Positions 25,594 through 37,363 of a stretch of 64,000 bases of DNA are shown here, piece after piece (positions within the stretch are counted from its first letter, which is position 1; each line of letters begins with the position of its first letter). This DNA comes from Euryodendron excelsum. Lineage: Eukaryota; Streptophyta; Magnoliopsida; Ericales; Pentaphylacaceae. Both the position numbers and the translations under genes were made by a program. The stretch covers positions 28,264,001 to 28,328,000 of the forward strand of contig CM065387.1 of assembly GCA_033060915.1 (NCBI GenBank), given 5' to 3'. A model generated the notes under the pieces. That model was not told the origin of the DNA, did no database searches, and was given only the letters and a program-made list of their open reading frames with translations.

Positions 25594-25652
25594 TCGGACT
25601 CTTGTCCGAACTACGACTGACCTGATTCTTCCAAAAGGATACGTAGGCAACC
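25594..25652 (+). promoter_or_regulatory. Conserved U5 hairpin and GACCTGATTC/GGATACGTAGGCAA block
   Basis: A stem TCGGAC-TCTT-GTCCGA is followed by GACCTGATTC and then GGATACGTAGGCAAC. The same order occurs in LTR A (3360-3418), C (33279-33335), D (43904-43962), the minus-strand fragment (about 28134-28190) and both family-2 LTRs (20478-20532 and 59957-60012). A related block without the obvious hairpin lies in element 3 (62640-62690, minus). The surrounding low-complexity sequence is much less conserved between families. Confidence 0.7.
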
Positions 25653-26688
25653 CTCATAGGTGCGGTCACCACATTTTTCAAGTTTCTATCTCCACATTTT
25701 CCAAATCTCAAATTCTCCAATCTTTTCAAATCTCCAATCTATTTTCAAACTTCCAATTTCAAATTTCTATTTCCAAATCTCTATTTCTAATTTTTTGAAC
25801 TTTCCAATTTCAAATCTATCATTTCAAATCTTTCTTCTAAAATCAAATCAAATTCTTCTTTTCAAATCTATTTCCAAATCAACTCTCTTTTCTTGCACTT
25901 GTATATCATGCATCATGTTTTTCTAAATATTGTTTTCTAAAGTGGATAGGATTGAACAATAGTTAGTTAAACACTCTCATAGGTGAATCTAGGGTAGATT
26001 GACATGTAAGTACCGAAAGGGCGGGCTAGAGTGATAACTTAGTGCGTCTTTCCTACACGTAACCAACCTCCGAACCTAGAATCACTGTTTTTAAAGACCA
26101 AAAGGAGTTATTTTTTAAAAAGGGCTTAAATATTTTCTAAAGGTTGCTAAATAACTTGTTTTCTTAAAAACCCTCGCTTGAGGTGGTATTTTCAAAAACT
26201 TTTTTCCAAAAACCCTAAGTGTAGTTTTCGGATTATGCTTAGTTTTTAGGTGACCTAACTCACCTTAATCAAGTTAGGTGGCGACTCTGAATCTTTTCTA
26301 AAAGCCTTTAATTCAAATCAATTTTCAATTAAAACCTAGTCGCACTCATTCTTCTAGGAGGGTGAGTTCTAACGAGAGAGTACAGTATTTTTCCTGCTTG
26401 TGTGAGTAGTCCTCGAGTGCGAAAAATTTGAGCACGACAGAGGGAATTTGCAAAATCTTTTCCAAAAACCCTAAGTTTAATTTTTAGATTAACACTTAGT
26501 TTTAGGTGACCTAACTCACCTTAATCAAGTTAGGTGGTGACTCCTGTTTTTCTAACAAACTCTTAATCAAAGTTAATTTTCAAACCTAGTCGCACTTGTC
26601 CCCCTACGAGGATGAGTTCTAATAACAGAGTTCCGTGCTTTTGTCTCCAAGTCGAAAGGACCTTGGACCTAAAAACCGAAGCGCGACA

Positions 26689-27343
26689 GCTGGCGATTCC
26701 ACTGAGGACACTTAGAGGGTTAGACCATTGGCATATCTCTTCACCTTTCACTCACCCAGAATCTTCGGTTACCTTGTCCAGCTTTATCCACTTTTCAAAA
26801 TTTTCCAAGTTCCCAAAACAAATCTCATTTTCCAGAACAATTTTCAAATAAAAGTTAACACTTGTATTTATTGCTTGCATTCATGCTCTCGCATTAACCA
26901 TCCACCTTGCATTAAGATTTTCAAAAAGTTACTAACTCTTTGCATTTTTCTTTTGTAGGTGGACCTTTATTCACATTTTATTTCATGCCTTATTTATTGC
27001 CATGTATGTGATGAATGGATAGGATGTGATGTGTGTTGTTGGGTCCTTTCCTCGATTTTCAAAAATTCCACGCACACTTGGTGCGCTCACTTGCATTTAC
27101 ATCTTGCATGTATTACCTGGTTACTATCCTTCTAGATAAAAAGGGGAACAGTATATTGACTGTAGGCAGATGCTGTGTCAGTTTCTCAGCTTACGGTCTT
27201 TTGATAGTTCCCTCGCTTGAACCACCAACCAAAGATGGAGTTCACCATTTCGGGGGTGGACGCCAGAGGTTAGGAGGTTCGGGAACCGAGCTTTTTAGGA
27301 AGCATTAGTAAACCCCCAACCCCATGCTCATGTAGCACCCCAT
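26689..27343 (+). mobile_element. Leader of element 2, interrupted
   Basis: This is collinear with the leaders at 4148 and 34133 (shared CAGATGCTGTGTCAGTTTCT block and GGGAACCGAGC block), then cut at 27344 where a minus-strand LTR terminus begins. Reading frames here are not shared with the other leaders. Confidence 0.75.
26691..26708 (+). other. Primer binding site of element 2
   Basis: TGGCGATTCCACTGAGGA starts two bases after the 5' LTR end. It carries two transitions relative to the site at 4150. Confidence 0.8.
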
Positions 27344-28897
27344 TGTCGTGCCCAGATTTTTCGCACTCGAGGAATACACACACAAATAGAAAAAATACTA
27401 TACTCTCTCATTAGAACTCATCCTCCTAGAAGAATGAGTGTGACTAGGTTTGAATTGAAAATAAATTTGAATAAAGGGCTTTTGGAAAACATTTGGAGTC
27501 GCCACCTAACTTGATTAAGGTGAGTTAGGTCACCTAAAAACTAAGCATAATCCAAAGACTACAATTAGGGTTTTTAAAAACGATTTTGAAAATACTTCCT
27601 CAAGAGAGGGTTTTTAGGAAAACAGGTTGTTTGGCAACCTTTAGAAAATAATTAAGCCATTTTTTAAAATAAACTCCATTTTGGTCTTTCGAAAACAGTG
27701 ATCTAGGTTCGGAGGTTGGTTACGTGTTGGGAAGACGCACTAAGCCATCACCCTACCACGCCCTTACGGTACCTACATGTTTATTTACCCTAGATTCACC
27801 AATGAGAGTCTTCAACTAACAAATATCCAATCCTATTCACTTTAGAAAACAATTTTGAAAAGAATGATGCATGAGATGTAAGTGCAAGAAAAATAGAATT
27901 GGAAAATAGATTGGAAAAGAAGAATTGAAGTTTGAAATTGGAAAGAAAGTTTAGAAATTGAAATTGAGGATTGAAAATAGATCTTTAGAATTGGAAGTTG
28001 GAAATAGATTATGGAATTGGAGATTTGAAAGAAGCTGTGGAAATAGAAGCTTGAAAAAAGTTATGGAATTTGAAATTTGAAAAAGGTTGTGGAAATAGAA
28101 GCTTGAAAAAGGTTATGGCCACACCCATGAGGGTTGCCTACGTATCCTTTTTGAGGAATCAGGTCAGTCGTAGTTCGGATATGAGTCCGATTGAAAATAG
28201 AAGGAATGATTGGAAGAAAGAGATTTTGATTGGAAGATTTGAAAAAGTTTGATTTTGAAAAGTTTGGTTTTAAAAAACCTAGAGTTAGGAAGATAGGATT
28301 TGGACTTGAGATTCAGAAAGATTTGACTCGAATGTTAGACTTGGAAGATTAGGGAAGTTGGAATTTAAGAAAGATTCGAATTAGGAAAGTTTTGGAATTA
28401 GGAAAATTTTAGAATTAGGAAAACGTCATTTTAGGAAAGGTTTTGAATTAGGAAAGTTTTTGAAATAGGAAAGTTTAATTTTAAGAAAGAATTGAAATTG
28501 GAAAGTTTTGAATTTAGAATGTTTCGAAATAGGGAAGTTTTGAAAGTTGGAAAGTTTAGAATTTAGAAAGTGTTTGAGATTTGGAAAGTTAAGATTTGGA
28601 AAGTGATGGAACTAGGAAAGGGTTGAATCAGGCAAGATTTGGAAGCTTAAAGTTTAAGGAAATATTTAAAAATTTAGGTTTAGGAAACTTAAGGTTTAGG
28701 AAAGTAAGAGATTAAGAAGTGGATTAGGAAAAGTTTAAACTAGGAAGGATTGAGATTCCAATTTCCTAAAATGAAGGATTAGATTATGTTTCTAAAAGAA
28801 GTGTTTTGATTTGTTTCCAAAAACGGAGGATGGGATCTAGTTTCCTAAATGGGGAGATTAGATTTGGTTTCCTAAAGGGAAGATTGGATTTGACATG
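27344..28897 (-). mobile_element. Minus-strand family-1 LTR fragment, U5 part
   Basis: It starts TGTCGTGCCC, the reverse complement of a family-1 LTR end, and runs back through the U5 hairpins, the GGTTGCCTACGTATCC block (about 28134-28150) and the low-complexity tract. At 28898 element C-D is inserted; the fragment resumes at 44749. No primer site adjoins its terminus at 27344, so it is probably a solo LTR remnant inside the leader of element 2. Confidence 0.85.
28893..28897. repeat. Target duplication of element C-D, left copy
   Basis: ACATG here and ACTTG at 44744-44748. Taking out C-D and one copy gives GATTTG-ACATG-GATTTGG, which lines up base for base with the uninterrupted LTR B sequence. 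Confidence 0.75.
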
Positions 28898-31800
28898 TGT
28901 AAGCACCCCATTTATAACCGCTTGGCAGTCTACACTCCGTCCAGACTTATACTCAAGTCTATATGGACATATTCTAACCAAAACCAATTCTCTAAGTCCA
29001 AATCCCGTTTGTCCATCGCTTTGCGGGCCCACCATGCCCAAATAGAGGCAAAATGACCAAAATGCCCTTAGGGGCATTGTCCTTTTAAATTTCAATTCCA
29101 ATCCCTCTCTCAAGACAATTGATTCCTCGAGACGATAAATCTGTTCCAAATTAGGCACATCTTTCCGAAGATGGTAAGTCCCCTTTCTAATTTTAAGTCA
29201 GGCACGTCTTTCCGAAGATGATAAGACCCCTTTCAAATTCCAATCCCTCTCTCGAGGTAGTTGATTCCTCGAGATGGTAAATCTACTCCAATCAGGCGCG
29301 TCTTTCCAAAGACGATAAGACCCCATTCCAATTCCAACCCCTCTCTCGAGACAGTTTATTCCTCGAGACGGTCCAACACATTTTTCGAAAAAAATCTCTT
29401 CGGAACGGTAAGTCCCTTTAAACCTGTTGATCGGGACAAGACCCCAAGTCTCTTAGATGGTAAAACGGTCCACCTTTAGCGCCTGCTAGCTTGCCAATGC
29501 AGAAATGTCTGTTTAGGCACACCTTCCGAGAAAGTTGACTTCTCAGGCGCTAAGTCCCTTTAGCAGCTTCCCAAGATCAGACAGTCTTTGGAATGATCGC
29601 GAACCATCAGAGTAGCGAAAATACTCACAAACATCACAACCGTTAGAGTAGCGAAAATACTCGCAAATAGGTCGATATAGGGAATTGTCAACAAACCCCT
29701 GTATCACGCGACCGCCATCAGAGTGGCGGAAACACTCAAAACCCAGGTCAACACCGGTGCCTGATAGCCCATTTTGGTGAAAAATGATCAAACTGCCCCT
29801 TGGGCCTTTTCCAACACGTTTCTTGAAAACACACCTGAGTCCTTAGAACGGTGAGTCCAACTGTCTAAGGTTGTCTTAAAAGCAGTCCGGCATGATTAGA
29901 TGCCTTCTAGTCAGTTTTAGGCCAATTCTGAGACTTTCCAATCAAGATGACCATTTTGCCCCTAGGTATCCAATTGCCCCGAGAAGCACACCAGCTATGG
30001 GTATCAAACCGGTAACCTCTTGTTATAGAATTCTCAATCTCTCTTTACTTTTTCGGATCATTCCAAGTCAGTTCCGGCAAACCCGGTACAAAATGACCGT
30101 TTTGCCCCTAGTGGGCCGGTCTCCTTTTCCGACCACATCTGCTCTGGATATCAAACCAGCAACCATTGGCAGTATTCTGAATAATGTTTCCAAATCTCGA
30201 GTCTTCTTCTGGGACATTCCGGGTCTGTCCTGGCAGCTTTTCGGCCCGGTTGACCGTTTTGCCCCTAATGGCCCAATCGACTCTTCCGACACATCCTATC
30301 CTCATTTTTCAAGTCAAATACCTCCGGGACACTATTCTAATTGTTCCTGCCCTTTTCTTGGCCTTCCAGGCTAATCCCGGTCCCTTAAATCATTCCCGGA
30401 CTTTCCAAAGTCACTCCTAGTGAAACCAGGCTAAAAATTGCATGGTAGTCACTAGTACAGGTGCCCAAATCTGTCAAAGATACGTTGCTTGCTGAATTAA
30501 CAAACTTTCCTAACTTGCTGGCGCCACTCCTAGTGGAGCCAAGAGGAATTTTATACTGACACCACTACAACAGGTGCCAAGTCTATCCCATCTCTATAAA
30601 TACAGAGCCTCTTCCAACGTGAAAGGGGTCTACAAACTAAGTCTAAAAACCCTAATTCTCAATATACAGAGCTCGTACACTCCCAAAACCCTAGTTTTTC
30701 TAGGTTTTCCAAACCCTAGCCACCGTACATCAAACCCTAGCCTCCTACACACTCATACACACTCTTATACACTTATACACTAGCCTCCAACCCTCCATTG
30801 AAGACTTGGATTGCTACAACTCGAAGCGCTCAAAGACCAAAACAAAGCTCTCGAAGACTGCAGCGAAGACCGAAGAGAAAGCAAGAAAGCAAGACGCGCA
30901 AAATAAACAAGACACAAGGTAGGTTTTTGTTTTACGTTTCTGCAGTTCCCCCCTCTCTCTTCTCTCTCCTAACCCACATGGGTTTTCTCTATTTTAATCC
31001 CCCATCTCCTTCCCCCCTTTCTTTGCATGCTTGAAACAAGGGGATTCCCGATCCATGTGTAGGATTGGACTATTGAAGGGTCATCGTGTCGGGGGCTTTC
31101 TTTTAGTCTAACTAGAGACCACGTGGGTTCGGCCCCCTTGATTATGTGGTGAAGTCTTAACCTTGTATGCTCACAACCCCAAATTTGCGTTGTGCATATC
31201 ATGATTCTTGCATTCTTCCAAAAATAGTTTTCAAAATCGTTTTCAAACTTGGTTTCAGAATTTCATCAAAATATCCTTTTTCAAAACTTGTTTTCAAAAT
31301 CACAATCCTAGGGTGATTCTAGCCTTTTCATGGCTAGGGTTGCTTTAGGAAAGTGTTACATTTAAAGGAACCGATACGGTCCATATTTTCAACTCGTTGT
31401 TTTCAAAACCGATTGCTTAAAGTGGTTCTAGCTTTCTTATGGTTAGAATCACTTTAGGAAAGTGAGATATTTTTATACTTTCCAAAAAGCTCTCTCTTCA
31501 AAAGTCTCTTTTTCTAAAACCCTCATTTTCAATTTGCTTTCTAGAAATTCTTCCTCCCAAATTTGTTTTCAAAAACTCCCTCCAAAAATCTATTTTTCAA
31601 ACACTCTCTTTTAGCTCTTTCCAAAATACTCTCCTCAAAATTCACTTTCTAAAAACGCTCCCTAAAAATCTTTCCAAAAACTCTCTCCAATAATCTTTTA
31701 CCAAAAATCTTTCTAAAAACCCTCTTCCTGAAATCTTCTTTCTAGAAACTCCCCTCTAGGATTTTCCTTTTAAAAACTTGTTTCCAAAAACACATTTTCC

Positions 31801-34132
31801 AAAAACTCCTTTTTTAAAATCTCTTTCCAAAAACTCTATCTTCAAATTCACTTTCCAAAAACTCCTCTCTAGGATTCGCTTCTAAAAATTTTCGTTTCCA
31901 AAAATGCACTTTCCAAAAATCCCTTTTCTTGATGCACAAGTCAAGCCTTAGAGCTAATAATTAGGAAATCCTAATTTTCTTTCCAAAAACATAATTTTCA
32001 ACCTTTCCCCAAACCTAGGTTTCCAAAACCTCCCTTTCTACATCAAAATCATAAGTTTCCAAAAAACCTATTTTCTACGTCAAAACTATAGTCTTCCAAA
32101 TCTAGGGTTTCTAAAATCACCCTTTCCAAATCCTTACCAAATCCAATCTTCCCGTTTAGGAAACTAGATCCTATCCTCCGTTTTTGGAAACAAAATCAAA
32201 CCTTCTCTTTTAGAAACAAAATATAATCCCTTGTTTTAGCAAATAGGAATCTTAACCCTACCTAATCCAAATCTTTCCTAGTCCAACTCCTTCCTAATCT
32301 TCTACTTTCCTAAATCTTAAGTTTCCAAAATTTGAACATAAAATTTTTTTCTAACTTTTAAAACTCGAAATCTAAATCTTTCCTAATTCAACTCTCTCCT
32401 AACCTCCTACCCTCCTAAACCATAAGTTTCTTGAAACTTTCAAGTCTTTCCTAAAACATTTAAGGGTGCGTCTGGTTTTGTTTTTTGTTTTTGTTTTTTG
32501 TTTTCTCAAAAATGAAAACATAAAAAAATACAAAAATAAATGTATTTTATGATTCTATAACATTGATATAGTACTTTTAACACAACGGTAACCTATAAAT
32601 CCCATCGTTAGACCATAAAAAACAAAAAACAAAAACAAAAAACAGAAACAGACAACAAAAAATAAAAACTGACAGCACTTCCAAACATTCCTAATTCCAC
32701 CCCTTTTTCAAATCCTAACTCTCCAAATCTAGGTTTTCCAATCTTTCCTAAATTCAAACCTTTCCTAATTTCAAGATTTTCTGAAACCCAAACTCTAAAA
32801 CTTTCCAAATCTTAAACTTTCTACGTTTCAAATCTTTCCAAATTTAAAGCTTTCTAAATTCAAAACTTTCCAATTTCAAAACTTTCTTAAAACGAAATGT
32901 TTCATGTTTCAAAACTTTCTTAATCCAACACTTTCCTAATTCCAAAACTTTCCTAAAATGAAACTTTCCTATTTTGAAACTTTCCTAAATCGAAACTTTT
33001 CTAATTCGAAACTGTCCTAAATCCAAGCTTCCCTAATCTTTCAAGTCCAACATTTGAGTCAAATCTTTCTAAATCTCAAATCTTTCCTAAGTCCCTTCTC
33101 TTTCCTAAGTCTAGGTTTCCTAAACCTTCATCTTTCTAAAACAATTCTAAATCTTTTTTCCAAGTTCTATTTTTCCAAATCAAAGTCCAATCTTTTCAAA
33201 TTTCAAATTCCAAATTCCAATCTTCTATTCTAAGTTCTAATCAAATCTCTTTTTCAAATCCAACTCTTCTATTTTCAATCGGACTCTTGTCTGAACTACG
33301 ACTGACCTAATTCCTCCAAAAGGATACGTAGGCAACTCTCATGGGTGCGGTCTCCACATTTTTTAAATTTCAATTTCCACAACATTTTTCAAGTTTCTAT
33401 TTTCACAAAATCATTCCAAATCTCCAATCTATTTTCAAACTTCCAATTTCAAATTTCTATTTCCAAATCTCTATTTCTAATTTTTTGAACTTTCCAATTC
33501 CAAATCTATCCTCTCAAATCTTTCTTCTAAAATCAAATCAATTTCTTTTCAAATCTATTTCCAAATATATTTTTCAATTCTCTTTTCTTGTACTTGCATA
33601 TCATGCATCATGTTTTTCAAACATTCTTTTTCAAATTGGATAGGATTGAACAATAGTTAGTTAGAGACTCCCATAGGTGAATCTAGGGTACATTGACATG
33701 TAGATACCGAAAGGGAGGGGTAAGGTGATGGCTTAGTGCATCTTCCTTACACGTAACCAACCTCCGAATCTGGATCACTGTTTTCGAAAGACCAAAAGGA
33801 GTAATTTTCAAAAAAGGGCTTACCTATTTTTCAAAGGTTGTCAAACAACTTGTTTTCTTAAAAACCCTCTCTTGAGGAGATATTTTCAAAATCGTTTTCC
33901 AAAACCCTAAGTGTAGTTTTCGGATTATGCTTAGTTTTTAGGTGACCTAACTCACCTTAATCAAGTTAGGTGGCAACTTCAAATCTTTTCTAAAAACCCT
34001 TTATTCAAATCAATTTTCAATTCAAACATAGTCGCACTCATTCTTCTAGGAGGGTGAGTTCTAACGAGAGAGTATGGTATTTTTTCCACTTGTGTGAGTA
34101 TTCCTCGAGTGCGAAAAATCTGGGCGTGATAG
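28898..34132 (+). mobile_element. 5' LTR of element C-D (LTR C, family 1)
   Basis: The LTR starts TGTAAGCACCCC and ends GCGTGATA (decayed GCGCGACA), 5235 bp including a MITE. It has about three U3 repeats, two of the AAATGACCGTTTTGCCCC blocks, GGCGCC near 30520, the TATA box TATAAATA at 30595-30602, AAACCCTA boxes (30645-30745), the nearly G-free tract (about 31230-33270) and the full U5 hairpin set. It is followed by a primer site and leader. Confidence 0.92.
32464..32691. mobile_element. MITE-like insertion in LTR C
   Basis: A 228-bp stretch absent from LTRs A, B and D starts GGGTGCGTCTGGTTTTG and ends CTTCCAAACATTCC, so its ends form an imperfect inverted pair (GGGTGCGTCTGG against GGAATGTTTGG), with T/A-rich GTTTTTTG-type arms. 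TAA flanks both sides, which fits the 3-bp target of PIF/Harbinger (Tourist-like) MITEs. About 20 bp of LTR sequence next to it is also missing, so the edges are not certain. Confidence 0.55.
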
Positions 34133-35591
34133 CTGGTGACTCCACTTAGGAAACTTAGAGGGTTAGGCCGTAGTCATGTCTTTTTACCCTTCATCCATGT
34201 AGAGTCTTCAATTAACTTGTTCAATCCTATTTACTTTAAATTTTCAAAATCAAATTTTCAAAGTTGTTTTAAAAAAAAAACACAAAAAACATGCATTTGT
34301 TCATATTATCTTGTATTAAGTTTGCCATCCACATACTAACTCTTGCATCTTTGTTTTGTAGGTGCACTTGTTCTCTAAATTTTAATTAACTGCTATACAT
34401 GAATGTGATGAATAGGATGAATGGGAGTTGTTGGGCTCTTTCCTCCACTTTTTAAAAATCACACACACATTGCATGTACACCTGCATTCTGCATACTTGC
34501 ATTTTACCCTGATGTGTCCTTTCTAGTTAGAAAGGGGGAATGGTATATTAGTTGTGGGCAAGATGCTGTGTCAGTTTCTTGCCTACGGCCTCTTGATGGT
34601 TCCCCTGCTCGGATCACCAACCGATCATGGCACCACCTCGAGGAGTGGGCCTAGGTTTGAAGATCCGGGACCAAGCCTTTTTAGGACGCGTTAGTCAACC
34701 CTCAACCTCATACTCATATAGATACCATGCATAGCCGAACCTTTGCCAGATTTAAGACACGAGCACCATTTTCAAAACCACGGAGGAAAGGGCGACTGCT
34801 CTTACTTTCATTTATATCTGCTTATTCCTGTTGTTATAATGATTGTATTCATACTGTTATAATGCCAGTCTAATTGCTCATACATGCACGTTTATCTTGC
34901 TATTGCATTCTCTCTCCTTATGCTCTTTGCATATCCATATTCATGCATTCAATATTCCATGTCAAGACAAGAGTTTCAAGTAACTCAAGTTACTGCATTT
35001 TTATGCATATGATCAACCCATTGAGAGTGACACCAAGGTGACTCTCCTTTGCATGAAACCTACCCAAACCCTAAGGGTTCCCACGTAACCCTAAAGGACT
35101 CATGGCATGCATACCAATTCATTCCATAAGAGGGGCCCTAATCCCTCTATACTCACGGAGATAGGGTTTCCAAAAAGACAAGGGGCAATCGATCAACAAG
35201 GTCTCGGCGACCTCCTTGACATCAAATCCAACGAAGGCGAATCCGAAGACTCAATAGTAGTTTAGGTTTTTTCTTTGTAAAATTAGATAGGTGGAAGTCC
35301 AAAGGAAAATGCTCCCTTCCCCTTGTTGAAATGTATTTTAATTCTTTTATATCTTAAATACAAAAATTCAATGTACTTCTTTACTTTTATAAATGAATGC
35401 ATGGATGGCTGAAGGTTCCCACTTGACGGTAAGGTATCTGCATACAGGGGCAAATTCCCTATCTCCAACAGTGGGCCCATACATCATGATTGATTTCCCT
35501 CCTAAAGAGGGGCACCCTAGGGCATGCATTGCATAGAATTCTCTAAGAACCGAACTCTAATTTGAAATTGTTATCTTTATTGTTATAGGTA
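34133..35591 (+). mobile_element. Leader of element C-D with candidate intron
   Basis: The leader is about 1.46 kb and collinear with that of element 1. Near its end ACG/GTAAGGTATC (donor, 35429) and TTGTTATAG/GT (acceptor, 35588) delimit a possible 160-bp intron just before the first gag/pol frame. Element 1 has the same GGTAAGGTA and TTTTAG pair. Splicing has been described for Ogre elements; use of these sites here is inference. The 77-codon frame 34421-34654 is not kept in frame in the other copies. Confidence 0.7.
34135..34152 (+). other. Primer binding site of element C-D, decayed
   Basis: TGGTGACTCCACTTAGGA, two bases after the LTR end. It differs from the site at 4150 by three changes. 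Confidence 0.75.
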
Positions 35592-36134
35592 ATGAATACA
35601 AGTCCAACATCTTCTATAATAGTGAAGGCCATGGTTCACAAGTTTCAGGAGAACATACCATTAGAAAGCAAGAATGCTAGTAGAGACACCCTGCGCAATC
35701 CACTTGCCGTAATCACAGAAGGGACAACTCATACCCTAAAGGAGCCCGAATACCAAGACCGTTCCTTCCTAATCATGCAATCTCACCAACCCGACGTGAA
35801 CCTAACCGTAGGACCTGTGATCGCTATGGTTGGGCCTGAACCTCAAACCAACATCCAAGGAGTTGTACAATCGAAGCTACCCTTAGCCCTGCCAAAGAAG
35901 CCAATTATGCCTACCACCTTACTTGTCCTCCCCTCACCTGTGGTAATCCCTTTGCCCATAAATCCAAGGATAACTCTTCCTATTGTAACCCAACCGCCAA
36001 TATTCAGTCTTCGTAACGTCTCATGGAATTACCCACCTGATAGGGGCACTAGAGAGCCCGTAAGAGAAATAGGAGGGATGACTCGGTTAGGGTGCCTCTA
36101 CACCTCTACTGAAGTAGAAAGAAAAAGGAAATGA
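35592..36134 (+). pseudogene. gag: Gag C-terminal / pre-protease linker remnant
   Basis: A frame of 180 codons ends at a TGA and stays in the same phase as the next frame at 36180. Its C-terminal part is proline-rich and carries SWNYPPDRGT and then GGMTRLGCLYTS, the segment that in Tat-type polyproteins links Gag to the protease; the fragment of element 2 has the equivalent LPWNYPP and KGMTRLG. Neither the Gag core (Retrotrans_gag) nor a CCHC knuckle is present, so most of Gag is missing. The ATG chosen is simply the first in frame after the candidate intron acceptor. In-frame stops follow before 36180. Confidence 0.7.
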
Positions 36135-36179
36135 AAGGATAAGGAGTGAGAATGCTCCAACCAACCGATAGATCAAGAG

Positions 36180-36990
36180 ATGTTAGAATTCACCAAAGCT
36201 CTAGGAAAGGTTGACTACGACATCATGGAACAACTTAGAAAAGCCCCAGCCCATATTTCGATGTTGGGTTTATTGCTCACTTCTGAAGTACACCAGGGGG
36301 CTTTGATGAAAATCCTCAAGGATGCCCACGTGCCTGAGAGTTTCACGCCAGATAACCTACATAACATGGTGAGCCTTAGCATGGCCCCAAACATCATTAC
36401 CTTCTCTGATGACGAGATTCCTGCTAACTGGACAGGCCATACCCGGGCTCTGCATATCGCTGTAAAAACAAGAGAAAAAATGGTAGCAAAAGTATTGATA
36501 GATAATGGGTCGGTTTTGAATGTGTTCCCCGTATTCTACCCTAGAAAGGTTGGGAATGGACCAAACTTACTTGAAAAATAGTGGTATGATCATTCGTGCC
36601 TTTGGCGGTTCTCGAAAGGAAGCTATAGGGGAAATTGAAATGCCTGTTGAAATAGGACCAATAACCTTCACAATTAAATTCCAAGCCTTGCACATTCTAG
36701 CTGCTTACAATTTGCTGTTAGGAAGGCCCTGAATTTATTCAGCGGGTGCAGTTCCTTCTAGCCTTCATCAGAAAGTCAAGTTCATCATGGGCTCCAAGCT
36801 GATCTCTATTTTCACTGAAAAAGAGTTCGCTGTATACAAAGCTGATATCATTGCACCTGACATTGAACTACCCTCTTGCTTCCAGTCGCTCGAATATATC
36901 ACAACTTGTGCAAAAAGAAGATCAAGTGGAGCTGAAATATTCCAAGAACTCTCAGATGATAGTACGGTATTTTAAAGCAAATGGTTTTCA
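36180..36990 (+). pseudogene. pol: Aspartic protease region, frameshifted
   Basis: The retropepsin active site reads VLIDNGSVLNVFP (catalytic Asp codon 36501-36503), and the C-terminal flap partner reads LLGRP (36715-36729). A one-base shift near 36520-36530 moves the frame between these two motifs. A TGA at 36730 replaces the expected Trp of the GRPW motif, and a further shift lies near 36900. The N-terminal 100 residues include MLEFTKALGKVDYDIMEQL and PESFTPDNLHNMV, a segment that precedes the protease in this lineage. The enzyme would process Gag-Pol in the particle. It is non-functional as it stands. Confidence 0.85.
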
Positions 36991-37363
36991 TTCGGGCAAA
37001 GGCCTAAGGAGATGTTTACAAGGAAGACCTGAAGTCATAGAAATACCGTCGACTGAACCCACCCTTAGGTTGGGATATGAACCTACAAGAAAGGAGAAAA
37101 TAGAAGCAGCGCGGAAGAAGAGGGCTGATAGGAAAGCTGTCGTGGAACTCTCGGATCAATTCAACCAGTTGGACATAGGGAAAGGAATGTCTACATTAAA
37201 TAATAAGAAGAGAAAAGTCTAAGAAGAAGCACCCGTCATGGCAGCCAACATTGGAATAACTCAAGACGAATCCATTCGAGCGATGCTGCCAGGCAAAAAT
37301 TTACATAATTGGGCCAGCAAAGACATCATCCATGCTCACAAGTTTCGGTACAAAGCTCACTAG
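36977..37363 (+). pseudogene. pol: G-patch-like segment after the protease
   Basis: In the frame that opens at 36851, after YFKANGFHSGKGLRR, comes a Gly-rich segment like the G-patch that follows the protease in Tat-type polyproteins, then a basic, Lys/Arg-rich helix (PTRKEKIEAARKKRA). A TAA at 37220 and a TAG near 37361 interrupt the frame. Its role is unknown; RNA binding is the usual suggestion for G-patches. Confidence 0.65.

Larger units (their letters stand above)
20968..26439 (+). mobile_element. Solo family-1 LTR (LTR B), complete
   Basis: The LTR is 5472 bp long, starts TGTAAGCATCCC and ends GCACGACA, with a 5-bp target duplication and a known empty site. Parts in order: U3 with seven 94-bp repeats (21255-21900), 45-bp GTCAGAGTAGCGGAAATACTC-type repeats (22100-22255), three AAAATGACCGTTTTGCCCCT repeats of about 155-180 bp (22340-22830), a cluster of GGCGCC palindromes (23079-23165), TATA box (23178), AAACCCTA boxes, a nearly G-free tract (about 23800-25590), and the U5 hairpin block. 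It is the best reference copy of family 1. No internal sequence or second LTR is attached, so LTR-LTR recombination removed the element. Confidence 0.92.
12768..26688 (+). mobile_element. 5' LTR of element 2 (family 2), with two nested insertions
   Basis: The LTR starts TGTAAGCACCTC and ends GCGCGACA directly before a primer site. It is interrupted by a non-coding LTR element (13178-16811) and a solo family-1 LTR (20968-26439). Without these and their duplicated target bases it measures 4805 bp, against 4832 bp for the 3' LTR. Order of parts: U3 with the AGGTAGCTCTCTGAGACC repeats (12950-13170 and 16812-16920), AAATGACCAAACC blocks, short palindromes (18130-18215), TATA box, R-U5 with AACCCTAGGTTAAC repeats (19630-19870), a TCTT hairpin block near 20480, and the U5 tail after the solo LTR (26445-26688). 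Confidence 0.9.
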
